Shown here: positions 36,194 through 45,467 of the stretch, piece after piece
Position numbering within the stretch: position 1 is the stretch's first letter
Layout: each line of letters opens with the position of its first letter
Assembly: GCA_963728845.1 (NCBI GenBank)
Contig: CAVSLS010000032.1
Coordinates: 1-64,000 of the forward strand
DNA from: Bog-473 sp963728845
Lineage (GTDB): Bacteria; Actinomycetota; Acidimicrobiia; Acidimicrobiales; RAAP-2
DNA length: 64,000 nt
Reading direction: 5' to 3'
Made by a program: the position numbers and the translations under genes
Notes under the pieces: generated by a model
What the model saw: the letters and a program-made list of their open reading frames with translations, nothing else
What the model was told of the DNA's origin: nothing
Databases searched by the model: none

Positions 36194-37870
36194 ATGGCTG
36201 CCCGGCGGGTCGTGATCGTGGGTGGCGTTGCCGGGGGCATGTCTGCGGCCACACGCCTGCGTCGCCTCGACGAGGACGCGTCGATCATCGTGATCGAGCG
36301 CTCGGGCCACGTGTCCTACGCCAACTGCGGCCTGCCGTATTTCGTCGGTGGAGTGATCGAGGACGAGGACGACCTCCTCCTGCAGACGCCCGAGCGCCTC
36401 TTCGACCGTTTCCGGCTGGACGTGCGTGTGGGCACCGAGGTCATCGCCATCGACCCGGCCCGTCGTCGGGTGACCATCCGGCCGTCCGGCGGCGGGCCGG
36501 AGCAGGAGCTCCCCTACGACGCGCTCGTCCTCAGCCCGGGCGCCACGCCGGTGCGGCCGCCGTTGCCCGGGTTCGACCGGGTGCGGGTCCTGCGCACCGT
36601 GGAGGATGCCGAGCAGCTGGCAGACGAGGCGCGGGGCAGAGCGCGGACGGCCGTCGTGATCGGAGCCGGGTTCGTCGGGCTCGAGACGGCGGAGAACCTG
36701 GCGCACCGCGGCATCGCGACCACGGTCGTGGAGGCCGCCGACCAGGTGCTGCTGCCGCTCGACCCCGAGATGGCGGTCCTCGTGGCGGCCGAACTGGTCG
36801 CGCAGGGAGTGGCGGTCGAGACGGGCGTGGCGGTGGCCGAGGTGACCGACGCCGGCGTGGTGCTGGCCGACGGGCACGCCGTCGCCGGCGAGCTGGTCGT
36901 GGCGGCGATCGGCGTGCGGCCCGACGTGCGCTTGGCCGAGATGGCGGGGCTGAGGCTCGGTCCCCACGGGGGAATCGCGGTCGACCACGACGGCTGCACG
37001 AGCGATCCCGCCGTGTACGCCGTGGGCGACGCGGTGGAGAAGGAGGACTCCGTCGGCGGAGGGTTCTCCCTCATCGCGCTGGCCAACATCGCCAACCGAC
37101 AGGGGCGCCGGGCGGCGGACCACATCTGCGGGCGCCCCGTCCGGCCGGCGCCCTCGCAGGGCACGGCCATTCTCAAGGTCTTCGAGGTGACGGCCGCCTT
37201 GACGGGGTGGAACGAACGCCGGCTCAGGGAGGCGGGACGGCCGTACCGGGTCGTGCACTCGCATCCGATGAGCCACGCCGCCTACTACCCGGGCGCCGAG
37301 CAGATGGCGCTCAAGCTGCTGTTCGACCCGGAGGACGGCGAAATCCTCGGTGCACAAGGCGTCGGGGGAGCGGGCGTCGACAAACGGATCGACGTGCTGG
37401 CGACGGCCATGGCTGCGGGTTTGCGTGCGGATGCCCTGGCCGACCTGGAGCTGGCCTACGCCCCCCAGTTCTCGTCGGCCAAGGACCCGGTCAACATGCT
37501 GGGCTACATGGCGGAGAACCTCATCTCCGGCGAGTGTGACGTGGTGGAGGCCGACGAGGTCGAGGACCTCGTCGCCTGTGGCTGGACGCTGGTCGACGTG
37601 CGCACGGAGGCCGAATACGCGGACGGCGTGGTTCCGGGCAGCGTCAACGTGCCACTCGACGCGCTCCGCGACCGCCTCGACACGTTGGGTCCCGGACCCT
37701 TCGTGGTCTACTGCCAGGTGGGACAACGCGGCCACACCGCCACCATGCTGCTCCAAGACCTGGGCCGGCGGGCCCGGAACCTCGACGGGGGCTACGCCAC
37801 CTGGCGGGCGGCCGCGGCGGCCGCGGCCGCGGATCCGGGACGGCTGGCGCGCACCCGGGTGCGCCGCTGA
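36194..37870 (+). CDS. CoA-disulfide reductase / persulfide reductase with C-terminal rhodanese domain
   Basis: A protein of 558 residues. FAD-binding VVIVGGVAGGMSAATRLRRL at the N-terminus; active-site Cys in SYANCGLPYFVGG; NAD-binding AVVIGAGFVGLETAENL; FAD domain AVYAVGDAVE. A rhodanese domain from about residue 455 has its Cys in VVYCQVGQRGHTA. CoADR-RHD enzymes reduce CoA-persulfide or CoA-disulfide (known). Forms a two-gene operon with the CstR-like repressor. Confidence 0.92.
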   Translation: MAARRVVIVGGVAGGMSAATRLRRLDEDASIIVIERSGHVSYANCGLPYFVGGVIEDEDDLLLQTPERLFDRFRLDVRVGTEVIAIDPARRRVTIRPSGGGPEQELPYDALVLSPGATPVRPPLPGFDRVRVLRTVEDAEQLADEARGRARTAVVIGAGFVGLETAENLAHRGIATTVVEAADQVLLPLDPEMAVLVAAELVAQGVAVETGVAVAEVTDAGVVLADGHAVAGELVVAAIGVRPDVRLAEMAGLRLGPHGGIAVDHDGCTSDPAVYAVGDAVEKEDSVGGGFSLIALANIANRQGRRAADHICGRPVRPAPSQGTAILKVFEVTAALTGWNERRLREAGRPYRVVHSHPMSHAAYYPGAEQMALKLLFDPEDGEILGAQGVGGAGVDKRIDVLATAMAAGLRADALADLELAYAPQFSSAKDPVNMLGYMAENLISGECDVVEADEVEDLVACGWTLVDVRTEAEYADGVVPGSVNVPLDALRDRLDTLGPGPFVVYCQVGQRGHTATMLLQDLGRRARNLDGGYATWRAAAAAAAADPGRLARTRVRR

Positions 37871-37877
37871 GGGCTGT

Positions 37878-38795
37878 CTATCCGGACGAGGTCGGGGCGG
37901 TGGCGGGCGCGCCGACGAGCTTGGCCGACATCTTCACCGCCTTGACGGCACTGGTGGCGCCGGTCTGCAGCGCGGCGCCGATGACGATGAAGACGATGCC
38001 GAACCAGAACACCACGCTGCCCCAACCCAGCATCAAGATGCCCAGCCGTCCCAGCATGTACGGCGGCGAGCAGACGACCGCACCGACCGCACCGCCGACC
38101 ATCGTCGCGGCAAGCTTGTCCCTCCGGGACCCGGTCTGCTTGATGCCGACGAGGCGGGCCGGCACGGCCAGGTAGCAGAGCATCATGACGCCGACGACGA
38201 TGCTCTGGGCCACGACGAAGCGCCAATGGTTCCATCTCGTGACGATCAGCGAGGACCAGGACAGCGCGAGGCCGACGCCGCAGCCCCAGGCGAGGATCAC
38301 CCGCAGGTGGCGGCGGGCCAGACCGAACGCCGGACGGATCTGGGGCTTGCCGGGCACCGAGATGGCGAAGGCGAAGACGGCGTTGAGGTAGAAGCTGGCG
38401 GCGGTGAGGGCGGTGACCGCCAGCACGCACGGGATCAGGACGAGACCCGAGATCACGTGGAACTCCTTGCCGTGGAGGGTATGGACCTTCAGGTCGAGCA
38501 TGGCGAGCCAGATCCACATGGCGGGCACGATCTGGACCAAGGTCAGGCGCCAGTTCGTGAACAGCAGCTTCAGCCCCTGGAACAGCATCAGGAAGGCACC
38601 CACGACAAGACCGAGGGGAGCCAGCCAGCGACGGCGCCGGCTCAACTCGAGGACGGCCTGCTCGACGGCTTTGTCGTCACCGGTGCGGATCACAGTGATC
38701 AGGCGGGCGATCGCAGTGCCGACCCGCTCGCGCCGGCGTCCGGTGGGCGGCGCCGGCTCTGCCTCAGACCTGGCAGCGGCCGCGACGGTCGCCAT
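37878..38795 (-). CDS. Polytopic membrane protein, unknown
   Basis: A protein of 305 residues with six to seven hydrophobic segments (for example LAPLGLVVGAFLMLFQGLKLL, FHVISGLVLIPCVLAVTALTA in outline, FVVAQSIVVGVMMLCYLAVP). Basic N-terminal 60 residues are cytosolic. No catalytic motif is visible and I do not recognise the family. It converges on the reductase gene (7-bp gap) and diverges from the DUF2252 gene. Confidence 0.7.
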   Translation of the reverse strand: MATVAAAARSEAEPAPPTGRRRERVGTAIARLITVIRTGDDKAVEQAVLELSRRRRWLAPLGLVVGAFLMLFQGLKLLFTNWRLTLVQIVPAMWIWLAMLDLKVHTLHGKEFHVISGLVLIPCVLAVTALTAASFYLNAVFAFAISVPGKPQIRPAFGLARRHLRVILAWGCGVGLALSWSSLIVTRWNHWRFVVAQSIVVGVMMLCYLAVPARLVGIKQTGSRRDKLAATMVGGAVGAVVCSPPYMLGRLGILMLGWGSVVFWFGIVFIVIGAALQTGATSAVKAVKMSAKLVGAPATAPTSSG

Positions 38796-38934
38796 CCGGC
38801 GAGGTCGCCTCGCCCGCTGCGCCTGGGCCCTGGTGGTCCACTGTCATTCGTCGCCCCCTCGTATCCGGCCGTCCTCGGGACCCGGTCGCGTGCGCGACTC
38901 CTGTCATTGTGGCCCCATCCCGGGGGGCGGTGCA

Positions 38935-38948
38935 GGGCCGAAGGTCAT
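38935..38948. promoter_or_regulatory. DosR-like box (weak, reverse orientation)
   Basis: On the minus strand ATGACCTTCGGCCC, 9 of 14 core matches. It is supported mainly by near identity (14 of 15) with the site at 24451. It lies 104 bp before the DUF2252 gene and 140 bp before the divergent membrane-protein gene. Confidence 0.3.
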
Positions 38949-39051
38949 GGAGAGTGTCTGGAACCAACGGCCCCGGGCCAAGTCCTGCCACGAGGCGTAG
39001 CCTCGTCGACGGGGAATGGCGCCGTGGCGCGCCCGCCAGGAGAGCCGAGAC

Positions 39052-40515
39052 ATGACGATCGAAGACGTGATCCGCACGGCGGACGGCCCGATTCCCAAGG
39101 TGGTCCGCCATCTGAGCGATTCGGAAAGCAAGGAGAAGGGGAAGCAGGCCCGGGCCGCGGTGCCGAGGGACAGCCATGCCACCTTCGAGCCCACGCCGGA
39201 TCGCCCTGATCCGGTCGCCCTGCTCGAGGAGCAGGCGAAGTCCCGGGTCCCCGAACTGGTGCCGATCCGCTACGGCCGCATGCTGGTTTCGCCCTTCACC
39301 TTCTACCGCGGCGCGGCGCTGATCATGGCCTCGGACCTGTCGACCACGCCCCGCTCCGGCCTCACGGCACAGATCTGCGGCGACGCCCACCTCTCCAACT
39401 TCGGGGTGTTCGGGTCCCCGGAGCGCTCCCTCGTCTTCGACTGCAACGACTTCGACGAGACCCTGCCCGGGCCCTGGGAGTGGGACGTCAAGCGGCTGGC
39501 GGCCAGCGTCGTGGTCTCTGCCCGCGTGCTGGGGTTCGCCAAGGCCGTGCGCACGGAGTCCATCGTCGGCCTCGGCCGGGTGTACCGGGAGGCCATGCGG
39601 GAGATGGCGGGGATGTCCAACCTCGAGGTCTGGTACTCCCACGTCGACATCGAGAACGTGCTCCGGCTGCTGGCGGCGCAGGCGGCGGCCACGCGCTCGA
39701 AGGCCGAGACACGCATGGCCGCCACCGCGACCAAGCTCGTCGCCAAAGCCCGGACCAAGGACACCATGAAGGCGCTCGACAAGCTGACGACGGTCGTCGA
39801 CGGCGAGCGCCGGATCATCAGCGACCCGCCCCTCGTCGTCCCGGCCGACGAGCTCTTCCCCGACATGCAAAAGGAAGCCCAGCTCGAGCTGTTCCACGAG
39901 CTCCTGCGCCGCTACCGGGCCAGCCTGCCGACCGACCGACGGCACCTGATTGAGCAGTATCACTTCACCGATCTGGCCCGGAAGGTGGTCGGGGTCGGGA
40001 GTGTCGGCACCCGGGCCTGGATCCTCCTCCTGCACGGGCCCAGTCCCGATGACGTCCTGTTCTTGCAGGCCAAGGAGGCCGAGGCCTCGGTGCTCGAGCG
40101 GTTCACCAAGAAGAGCCAGTACGACAACCACGGCGCCCGGGTCGTCGCGGGCCAGCGGCTCATGCAGGCGGCCAGCGACATCTTCCTCGGCTGGCAGCGC
40201 ACGGAGGGCCTCGACGGGGTCTCCCGCGACTACTACGTGCGCCAGCTCCAGGACTGGAAGGGATCGGTCGACACGGACAACGCCCTCCCGGCCGGGATGA
40301 AGGCCTACGGGGAGCTGTGCGCCCACACCCTGGCCCGTGCGCACGCCCGCTCGGGCGACCGGATCGCGATCGCGGCCTACCTGGGCAACAACTCGACCTT
40401 CGAGAAGGCGCTGGCCAAGTTCGCCGAGTCCTATGCCGACCAGAACGAGCAGGACTACGAGGTGTTCGCCACTGCGTGCAAGAGCGGCCGCCTCCACGCC
40501 GAATCGGGCATCTGA
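39052..40515 (+). CDS. DUF2252 family protein (kinase-like fold)
   Basis: A protein of 487 residues. ATG follows AGGAGA. Conserved motifs include RYGRMLVSPFTFYRGAA, ICGDAHLSNFGVFGSPE, VFDCNDFDETLPGPWEWDVKRL and VGVGSVGTRAW. The D-A-H-L-S-N-F and D-F-D pair resemble the catalytic and metal loops of aminoglycoside-phosphotransferase-like kinases, so phosphotransfer is a reasonable but unproven guess. A DosR-like site lies upstream. Confidence 0.88.
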   Translation: MTIEDVIRTADGPIPKVVRHLSDSESKEKGKQARAAVPRDSHATFEPTPDRPDPVALLEEQAKSRVPELVPIRYGRMLVSPFTFYRGAALIMASDLSTTPRSGLTAQICGDAHLSNFGVFGSPERSLVFDCNDFDETLPGPWEWDVKRLAASVVVSARVLGFAKAVRTESIVGLGRVYREAMREMAGMSNLEVWYSHVDIENVLRLLAAQAAATRSKAETRMAATATKLVAKARTKDTMKALDKLTTVVDGERRIISDPPLVVPADELFPDMQKEAQLELFHELLRRYRASLPTDRRHLIEQYHFTDLARKVVGVGSVGTRAWILLLHGPSPDDVLFLQAKEAEASVLERFTKKSQYDNHGARVVAGQRLMQAASDIFLGWQRTEGLDGVSRDYYVRQLQDWKGSVDTDNALPAGMKAYGELCAHTLARAHARSGDRIAIAAYLGNNSTFEKALAKFAESYADQNEQDYEVFATACKSGRLHAESGI

Positions 40516-40537
40516 GCCTCCCGCGGCTGTCGGGATT

Positions 40538-40551
40538 GGGACTTTCGACCG
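40538..40551. promoter_or_regulatory. DosR-like box
   Basis: GGGACTTTCGACCG matches 11 of 14 core positions. It lies 104 bp upstream of the PLDc_N/SHOCT gene at 40655. Confidence 0.4.
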
Positions 40552-40654
40552 TGTTGTGGGATCGTAAGGGAGTTGTACGCTGCACGCTGCATAGTCGCGT
40601 GACCGTGGGGCCATCTCAACGAGTCACCATCTGACCACAGAAGGAGTCCTCGCC

Positions 40655-41072
40655 ATGCTTGCCGCAACCTACCAATACCCGATCCTCGATTTCTTCCTGA
40701 CGATGCTGTACTTCTTCCTCTTCATCATCTGGATCTGGCTGTTGATCACGGTGTTCGTCGACATCTTCCGCAGCCATGACATGGGCGGCGGCGCCAAGGC
40801 GCTGTGGTGCATCTTCGTGATCATCCTGCCCTTCCTGGGTGTCTTCGTGTACCTGATCGCCCGCGGCGACAAGATGCACGAGCGGGCGGCCGCAGGAGGC
40901 GGCGCAGCAGCAGAAGGCGTTCGACGCCTACGTCAAGCAGACGGCCGGCACAGCAGCGAGCGGCGACGGCGTGGCCGACCAGCTCTCCAAGCTGGCCGAC
41001 CTCAAGGCGAAGGGGGTCATCACCGACGCCGAGTTCGAGGCGCAGAAGTCCAAGGTCCTCGCCTCCACCTGA
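40655..41072 (+). CDS. PLDc_N-SHOCT small membrane protein, paralogue of 24626 (frameshifted)
   Basis: About 138 residues. ATG follows AAGGAG. The two-helix PLDc_N module is nearly identical to that at 24626. A frame break near 40898 separates it from the tail, which in the next frame reads QQKAFDAYVKQTAGTAASGD and then LSKLADLKAKGVITDAEFEAQ, the SHOCT motif, to the stop at 41072. It is the first gene of a small operon with DUF6325 and a second SHOCT protein. Confidence 0.82.
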
Positions 41073-41132
41073 GCGGGCGGCGGCAGCGACCAATCAACGG
41101 CACCAGAGCAGCAACGACAGAGGAGACACACC

Positions 41133-41561
41133 ATGACAATGGGACCAGTGAGTTACACGGTGATCGCCTTCCCGGGCAACAAGTTCAACGGGAGCATCGT
41201 CCCTGAGATCGGGAAGCTGGTGGCGAACGACGTGGTCAGGATCCTCGACCTGGTGTTCGTCATGAAGGACGAGCAGGGCGAAACCGTCAGCCTCGAGTTC
41301 GACCAGATGGACGAGCTGGCGGCCTTCGGTGACATCGAGGGCGATGTCGGCGGCCTGGTCAACACCGAAGACCTCGACCACGTGGCCGCCAACCTGCCCG
41401 AGAACAACGCTGCCCTGGTCATCGTGTGGGAGGACCTGTGGGCCAAACCCCTGGCCGATGCGCTGCGCGGGTCCGGCGGCGTGCTGGTCGACAGTGCTCG
41501 TATCCCGGCCGACCTCGTCGAGGCTGCGTTCGAAGAGCTGGCGCAGGCGCTCAAGAGCTGA
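41133..41561 (+). CDS. DUF6325 (DUF1269-like) family protein
   Basis: A protein of 142 residues starting MTMGPVSYTVIAFPGNKFNG, with GAGGAG upstream. The pattern 'VIAFPGNKF-GSIVPEI' and the acidic VNTEDLDHVAANL region followed by ALVIVWEDLWAKPLADALR are characteristic. It is soluble and of unknown function, typically found beside SHOCT or stress genes in actinobacteria. The middle gene of a three-gene unit. Confidence 0.8.
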   Translation: MTMGPVSYTVIAFPGNKFNGSIVPEIGKLVANDVVRILDLVFVMKDEQGETVSLEFDQMDELAAFGDIEGDVGGLVNTEDLDHVAANLPENNAALVIVWEDLWAKPLADALRGSGGVLVDSARIPADLVEAAFEELAQALKS

Positions 41562-41601
41562 GAACCCAGAGATCGAAGAAGGAAAGAGAAGGAGAACGAC
41601 C

Positions 41602-41901
41602 ATGCCGATGATGCGACGCCGACCAGTGATGCGGACGGTAGGGAGGACAGCCGTGATCGCCGGGACCGCGACGGTCGTGGCCGGCGGGGTCAACCGCCAC
41701 CAGCAGAACAAGTACGCGCAGCAAGATGCCGCTGCAGCGGCCCCACAACAGGCTGCCGCACCGCCGCCGGTGGAGGCTGCGCCCGACTCCGACGAACTGA
41801 TCAACAAGCTCAAGGAGCTCGCCAACCTCAAGGATCAGGGCATCCTGACCGAGGCCGAGTTCAACGACCAGAAAGCCAAGATTCTGGCGGAGATGTCCTG
41901 A
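41602..41901 (+). CDS. SHOCT-domain protein
   Basis: A protein of 99 residues. ATG preceded by GGAG. A basic N-terminus and a short hydrophobic segment (TAVIAGTATVVAGGV) are followed by a Gln/Ala/Pro-rich linker and a C-terminal SHOCT motif (LKELANLKDQGILTEAEFNDQKAKIL). SHOCT motifs are short helical oligomerisation or targeting tails (known). Third gene of the PLDc_N-DUF6325-SHOCT unit, whose spacings are 60 and 40 bp. Confidence 0.82.
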   Translation: MPMMRRRPVMRTVGRTAVIAGTATVVAGGVNRHQQNKYAQQDAAAAAPQQAAAPPPVEAAPDSDELINKLKELANLKDQGILTEAEFNDQKAKILAEMS

Positions 41902-42311
41902 CGGCGAGAGGACACTCGCGTCGGCCTCGGCCGGCGGATCTGTGAAGAACGGCAGCCGCTCGGGGTGACGTTTTTCTCCGGTGGCTACTGGCTGATCAGT
42001 GCGCGCACGTGGTTCAAAGGCTCGAAGTCGCAGGGCGACGAGTCGGCGTTGCAGAAGATCGGGCGGAGTTCGACAACAATGAGCGCGAGCTCTAGGAAGT
42101 CGACTAAGGCGCGCGCCCTTCGCTCCAGCCCTGGTCGGGGTGGATAGCAGCGGCCGGTGAAGAGTCGGCTGGGGCCGGTGGGCCGAGCCCTCGAGCGGAG
42201 GTCCGGCCGGTAACGTAAACCCGATGTGGCGGAACGACAGCGGTGGCGGGGACGCCCCGGACCGCGCCTGCTCGGACTCGGTTGCACGTGGCTGAACTGC
42301 GCGGAGCCGAC
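41902..42311. other. 410-bp gap without a convincing gene
   Basis: No continuous coding frame with a start and SD was found. A short plus-strand reading with AEFDNNEREL just before 42100 looks like a decayed SHOCT tail, and an opposite-strand frame reads RALVDFLELALIVVEL; both are too short to call. No tRNA or clear terminator seen. Confidence 0.5.
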
Positions 42312-44742
42312 GTGGTGAACGTGCAGGAGCCGCCCCCGGCCGAGCCAGCGCCGAGACCGCCCGGCGCGTCCCGCCGCAGCGCGTCGTGGGTACCCGGTGC
42401 CGTGACCGTGATCACGATCACCGCCGTCATCGTCGTGACGATCTCGCAGCTCCACCTGAACCTGCTGTTCACGAACACCACCACCACCGGAGGCGACACG
42501 GGCGCGCACATCGCGATGCCCAAGTACCTCGAGATGCTGTTGCGCCACGGCCACCTGACTGGCTGGGACCCGGGCTGGTACGACGGTTTCCCCCTCTACA
42601 CCTTCTACTTCACGTTGCCCGACCTCTTCATCGCGATCGGCGGCTGGGTCATCCCCTACGACGTCGCATTCAAGATGGGCACGATCCTCGGATCCGTCCT
42701 CCTCCCAGTCTGTGCGTGGGCCTGTGGTCGCTTCTTCCGCCTGCGTCCTCCACTTCCAGCCCTTCTGGCCGCGGCCACCCTGCCGTTCCTCTTCGACTAC
42801 ACGTTCACCATTTACGGCGGCAACCTCTTCTCGACGCTGGCGGGGGAGTATGCGTTCTCGTTCAGCCTCTCGCTCGCCATCTTGTTCCTGGGCCTCTTCG
42901 CGTGTGCCGTCCGGGAGGGCAGATACCGCGGGTGGGCGGCGGTCGTGCTGGCCGGCTGCGTCCTCTCGCACATCGTCCCGGGAATGTACGCCTTGGGCGG
43001 CGCCGGCATTCTGACGATCATCGAGCTCCTGCCTGCCCGCTGGGGCATTGCCGACTCGAGGCTTGCGCTGTGGCGCAACGACGAGACGGCCCAACCCGTC
43101 CCCCCGACGCGCACCGTGTGGTGGGCTGCCTCGACCGTGGGCATCGGCCTGCTGCTCTCTGGATGGTGGCTCGTCCCCTTCGGACTCGAGCACGCCTACA
43201 CGACGTCCATGGGCTACCAGAACGTGGAGGGTTGGGGGCAGTACTTCCGCGAGGCCGATACCTGGGCACTCGTGCTCGCCGGGCTCGGGGCCATCACCGC
43301 CTTCTTCGTACGGAGCCGTTTCGGCATCACGTTGACCGTGCTCGGTGTCGCATCGGCGCTCGCGACGGCACTCGATCCACAGGGCAGCCTCTACAACGTG
43401 CGGCTCCTGCCCCTGTGGCTCATCTCCGTGTACCTCATGGCGGCCTGGGCGTTCGGGACGGGTTGCATCGCCGTCGCCGAGTGGTGGCGGAGGGCACGAG
43501 ATCGGCATTGGGAGGCTGCCGCACAGGCGGCACCGTGGGCCGACGTCGAGGACCCTCATGCGGTCGCTCCACGGTCCCCCTCCCCACGCTGGGGTCCGGC
43601 CGCGGTCAGTGGTGCACTCCTGGGCCTGCTCGGCGCGTTGATCGTGGTCGTCCCGCCATTCGTGTTCCAGCCGTCGTCGCTCGGTCCACGCGGGACCCAA
43701 TCAGGTCACGAACTGGTCGCAATACAACTACGAGGGGTACGAGAACCAGCCCTCGTATCCCGAGTACCGCTCCGTCGTGCAGACGATGGAAGAAGTCGGG
43801 AGGCGCGACGGCTGTGGGCGCGCGATGTGGGAGTACAGCGATTCGGAGAACCGGTTCGGGACCCCCGAGTCCCTGATGCTCCTGCCGTACTGGACGAACG
43901 GCTGCATCGACTCTATGGAGGGCCTCCTGTTCGAGTCCTCGACGACCACGCCCTACCACTTCATCAACCAGGCCGAGCTCTCCGCGGCACCCTCGGAGCC
44001 GGAGGTCGATCTCCCGTACGGGCCGGTCGACGTGGCGCTCGGCGTCCAACACCTGCAGCTGCTGGGGGTGAAGTACTTCATGGCCGAGACGCCGACAGTC
44101 GAACAACAAGCGGCCGTCGACCCTGCCCTCGAGCTGGTCGCCCGCACGGGTCCGTGGACCTACAACTACAGCGGCACGCTCACGCACACCACCTGGAACG
44201 TCTACCTCGTGAAGGACTCCCCGCTCGTCACGCCTCTTCGCAACGACCCCGTCGTCCTCGACGGGGTGAAGCCCGCCCCCTCGAGCTGGCTCGGCACTGC
44301 CAGTGACGAAGGGCCGGCACTGGCGTGGTACACCCATCCGAGTCGCTGGAACGTGGAGCTCGCCCAGGATGGCCCGGCATCGTGGCCTCGGACGCCCGTG
44401 AACGACATCCGCCCGACCGTCAAGCCGGTCGCGACGACCAGCGTCACCGCAGTGTCCCAGACCGACTCCACCATCAGCTTCCACGTCTCGCGGGTGGGGA
44501 CACCCGTGCTGGTCAAGGTCTCCTACTTCCCCAATTGGCACGCCAGTGGCGCCGACGGGCCCTGGCGGGTGACGCCCAACCTCATGGTGGTGGTGCCCAC
44601 CAGTCACGACGTGACGCTGAGCTACGGACGGTCGGCGGCAGACGATCTCGGACTCGTCGCCACCCTCGCCGGCCTCGTGGCCCTGGTCGCCCTCTTCGTC
44701 GTTCCTTCGGTCCGGCGCCGGAGGCTCGGGACGAGGGCTTGA
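42312..44742 (+). CDS. Polytopic 6-pyruvoyl-tetrahydropterin-synthase-related membrane protein (PTPS_related), one frameshift
   Basis: About 809 residues. The GTG at 42312 follows CGGAG. One N-terminal helix is followed by an extracytoplasmic loop with GGDTGAHIAMPKYLEMLLR and GWDPGWYDGFPLYTFYF, the PF10131 signature reminiscent of GT-C glycosyltransferases. About ten further helices and a large C-terminal exoplasmic domain follow (SYPEYRSVVQTMEEVGRR onward), ending with a helix and RRRR. The frame breaks near 43690. It probably acts on a lipid-linked or cell-envelope substrate (inference). Confidence 0.8.
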
Positions 44743-44814
44743 GCCTCGCCTCGGCCGGTCGCTCCTCTGGACGCCGCGGCCTGCACACGGCCGTGTAGCG
44801 GAGCCGAGACAAAA

Positions 44815-44840
44815 GGGACAGAAAGTGTCTAATATGTCCC
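44815..44840. promoter_or_regulatory. Candidate TetR operator and leaderless promoter
   Basis: Inverted repeat GGGACA (44815-44820) / TGTCCC (44835-44840). A nested partial repeat GACA-GAAA-GTGTC lies inside. TAATAT (44830-44835) can serve as -10, with the ATG at 44844 only eight bases further, so the mRNA is probably leaderless. The operator covers the -10, fitting autorepression by the TetR product. Confidence 0.5.
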
Positions 44841-44843
44841 AGC

Positions 44844-45467
44844 ATGACGGCAACGCTCCAGCTCCACGACGTCGCTGCCACTGCAGGTCTGCGCGCCGAC
44901 CCGCCCCGCTTCTTCAGCCCGACCGAGGAGCGCATCCTCACCGCCGCCCTGGGCCTGATCGGACGCCGCGGCGTCCGCGGACTCGGCATGCGGGAAATCG
45001 CCGAGGCGGCCGGCGTGTCGCGGGGCACCCTCTACCGCTACTTCCCGAGCAAGGATCACGTGTTGACCGGCGCGGCGGACTACGACGAGCGGCGCTTCAG
45101 CCTCGGGCTCGACGCGGTGCTGGCCGCCGTGCGGACGCCCGAGGAACGCATCGGCGCCTTCATGACCTTCGCCTTCGAGTTCATCCGCTCCCACCCCTGC
45201 CGGCCTCTCTTCGAGTCGGAGTCCGGGTTCGTCATGAGCTATCTCCTCGACCACCTCCCGGCCCTACGGGCGGAGCTCGTCCTGCGGCTCGGGGACGCCC
45301 TCGACGCCGTGCCCGCCGTGGCCTCCGGGGCAGTCGGCCGTGAAGACCTGGTGGACGTGATCGTCCGCCTGTTCGCGGCGAGTTGGATCATCCCCGAGTC
45401 CGACGAGGCCTCGCTCGTGCAGTCCCTGAACCGCATCCTGCAGATCGCAACGGAGGAAACCACATGA
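44844..45467 (+). CDS. TetR-family transcriptional regulator
   Basis: A protein of 207 residues. The N-terminal helix-turn-helix is RILTAALGLIGRRGVRGLGMREIAEAAGVSRGTLYRYFPSKDHVL (core AGVSRGTLYRYFPSK). The ligand domain is variable and unassigned. Its stop overlaps the P450 start by four bases (ATGA), so the regulator and P450 are coupled, and the P450 substrate or product may be the effector (inference). Confidence 0.9.
   Translation: MTATLQLHDVAATAGLRADPPRFFSPTEERILTAALGLIGRRGVRGLGMREIAEAAGVSRGTLYRYFPSKDHVLTGAADYDERRFSLGLDAVLAAVRTPEERIGAFMTFAFEFIRSHPCRPLFESESGFVMSYLLDHLPALRAELVLRLGDALDAVPAVASGAVGREDLVDVIVRLFAASWIIPESDEASLVQSLNRILQIATEETT

Noticed and set aside
41985..42120. Short SHOCT-like tail and an opposite-strand hydrophobic frame
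   Set aside because: Both are under 45 codons without start or SD; mentioned only under the gap.
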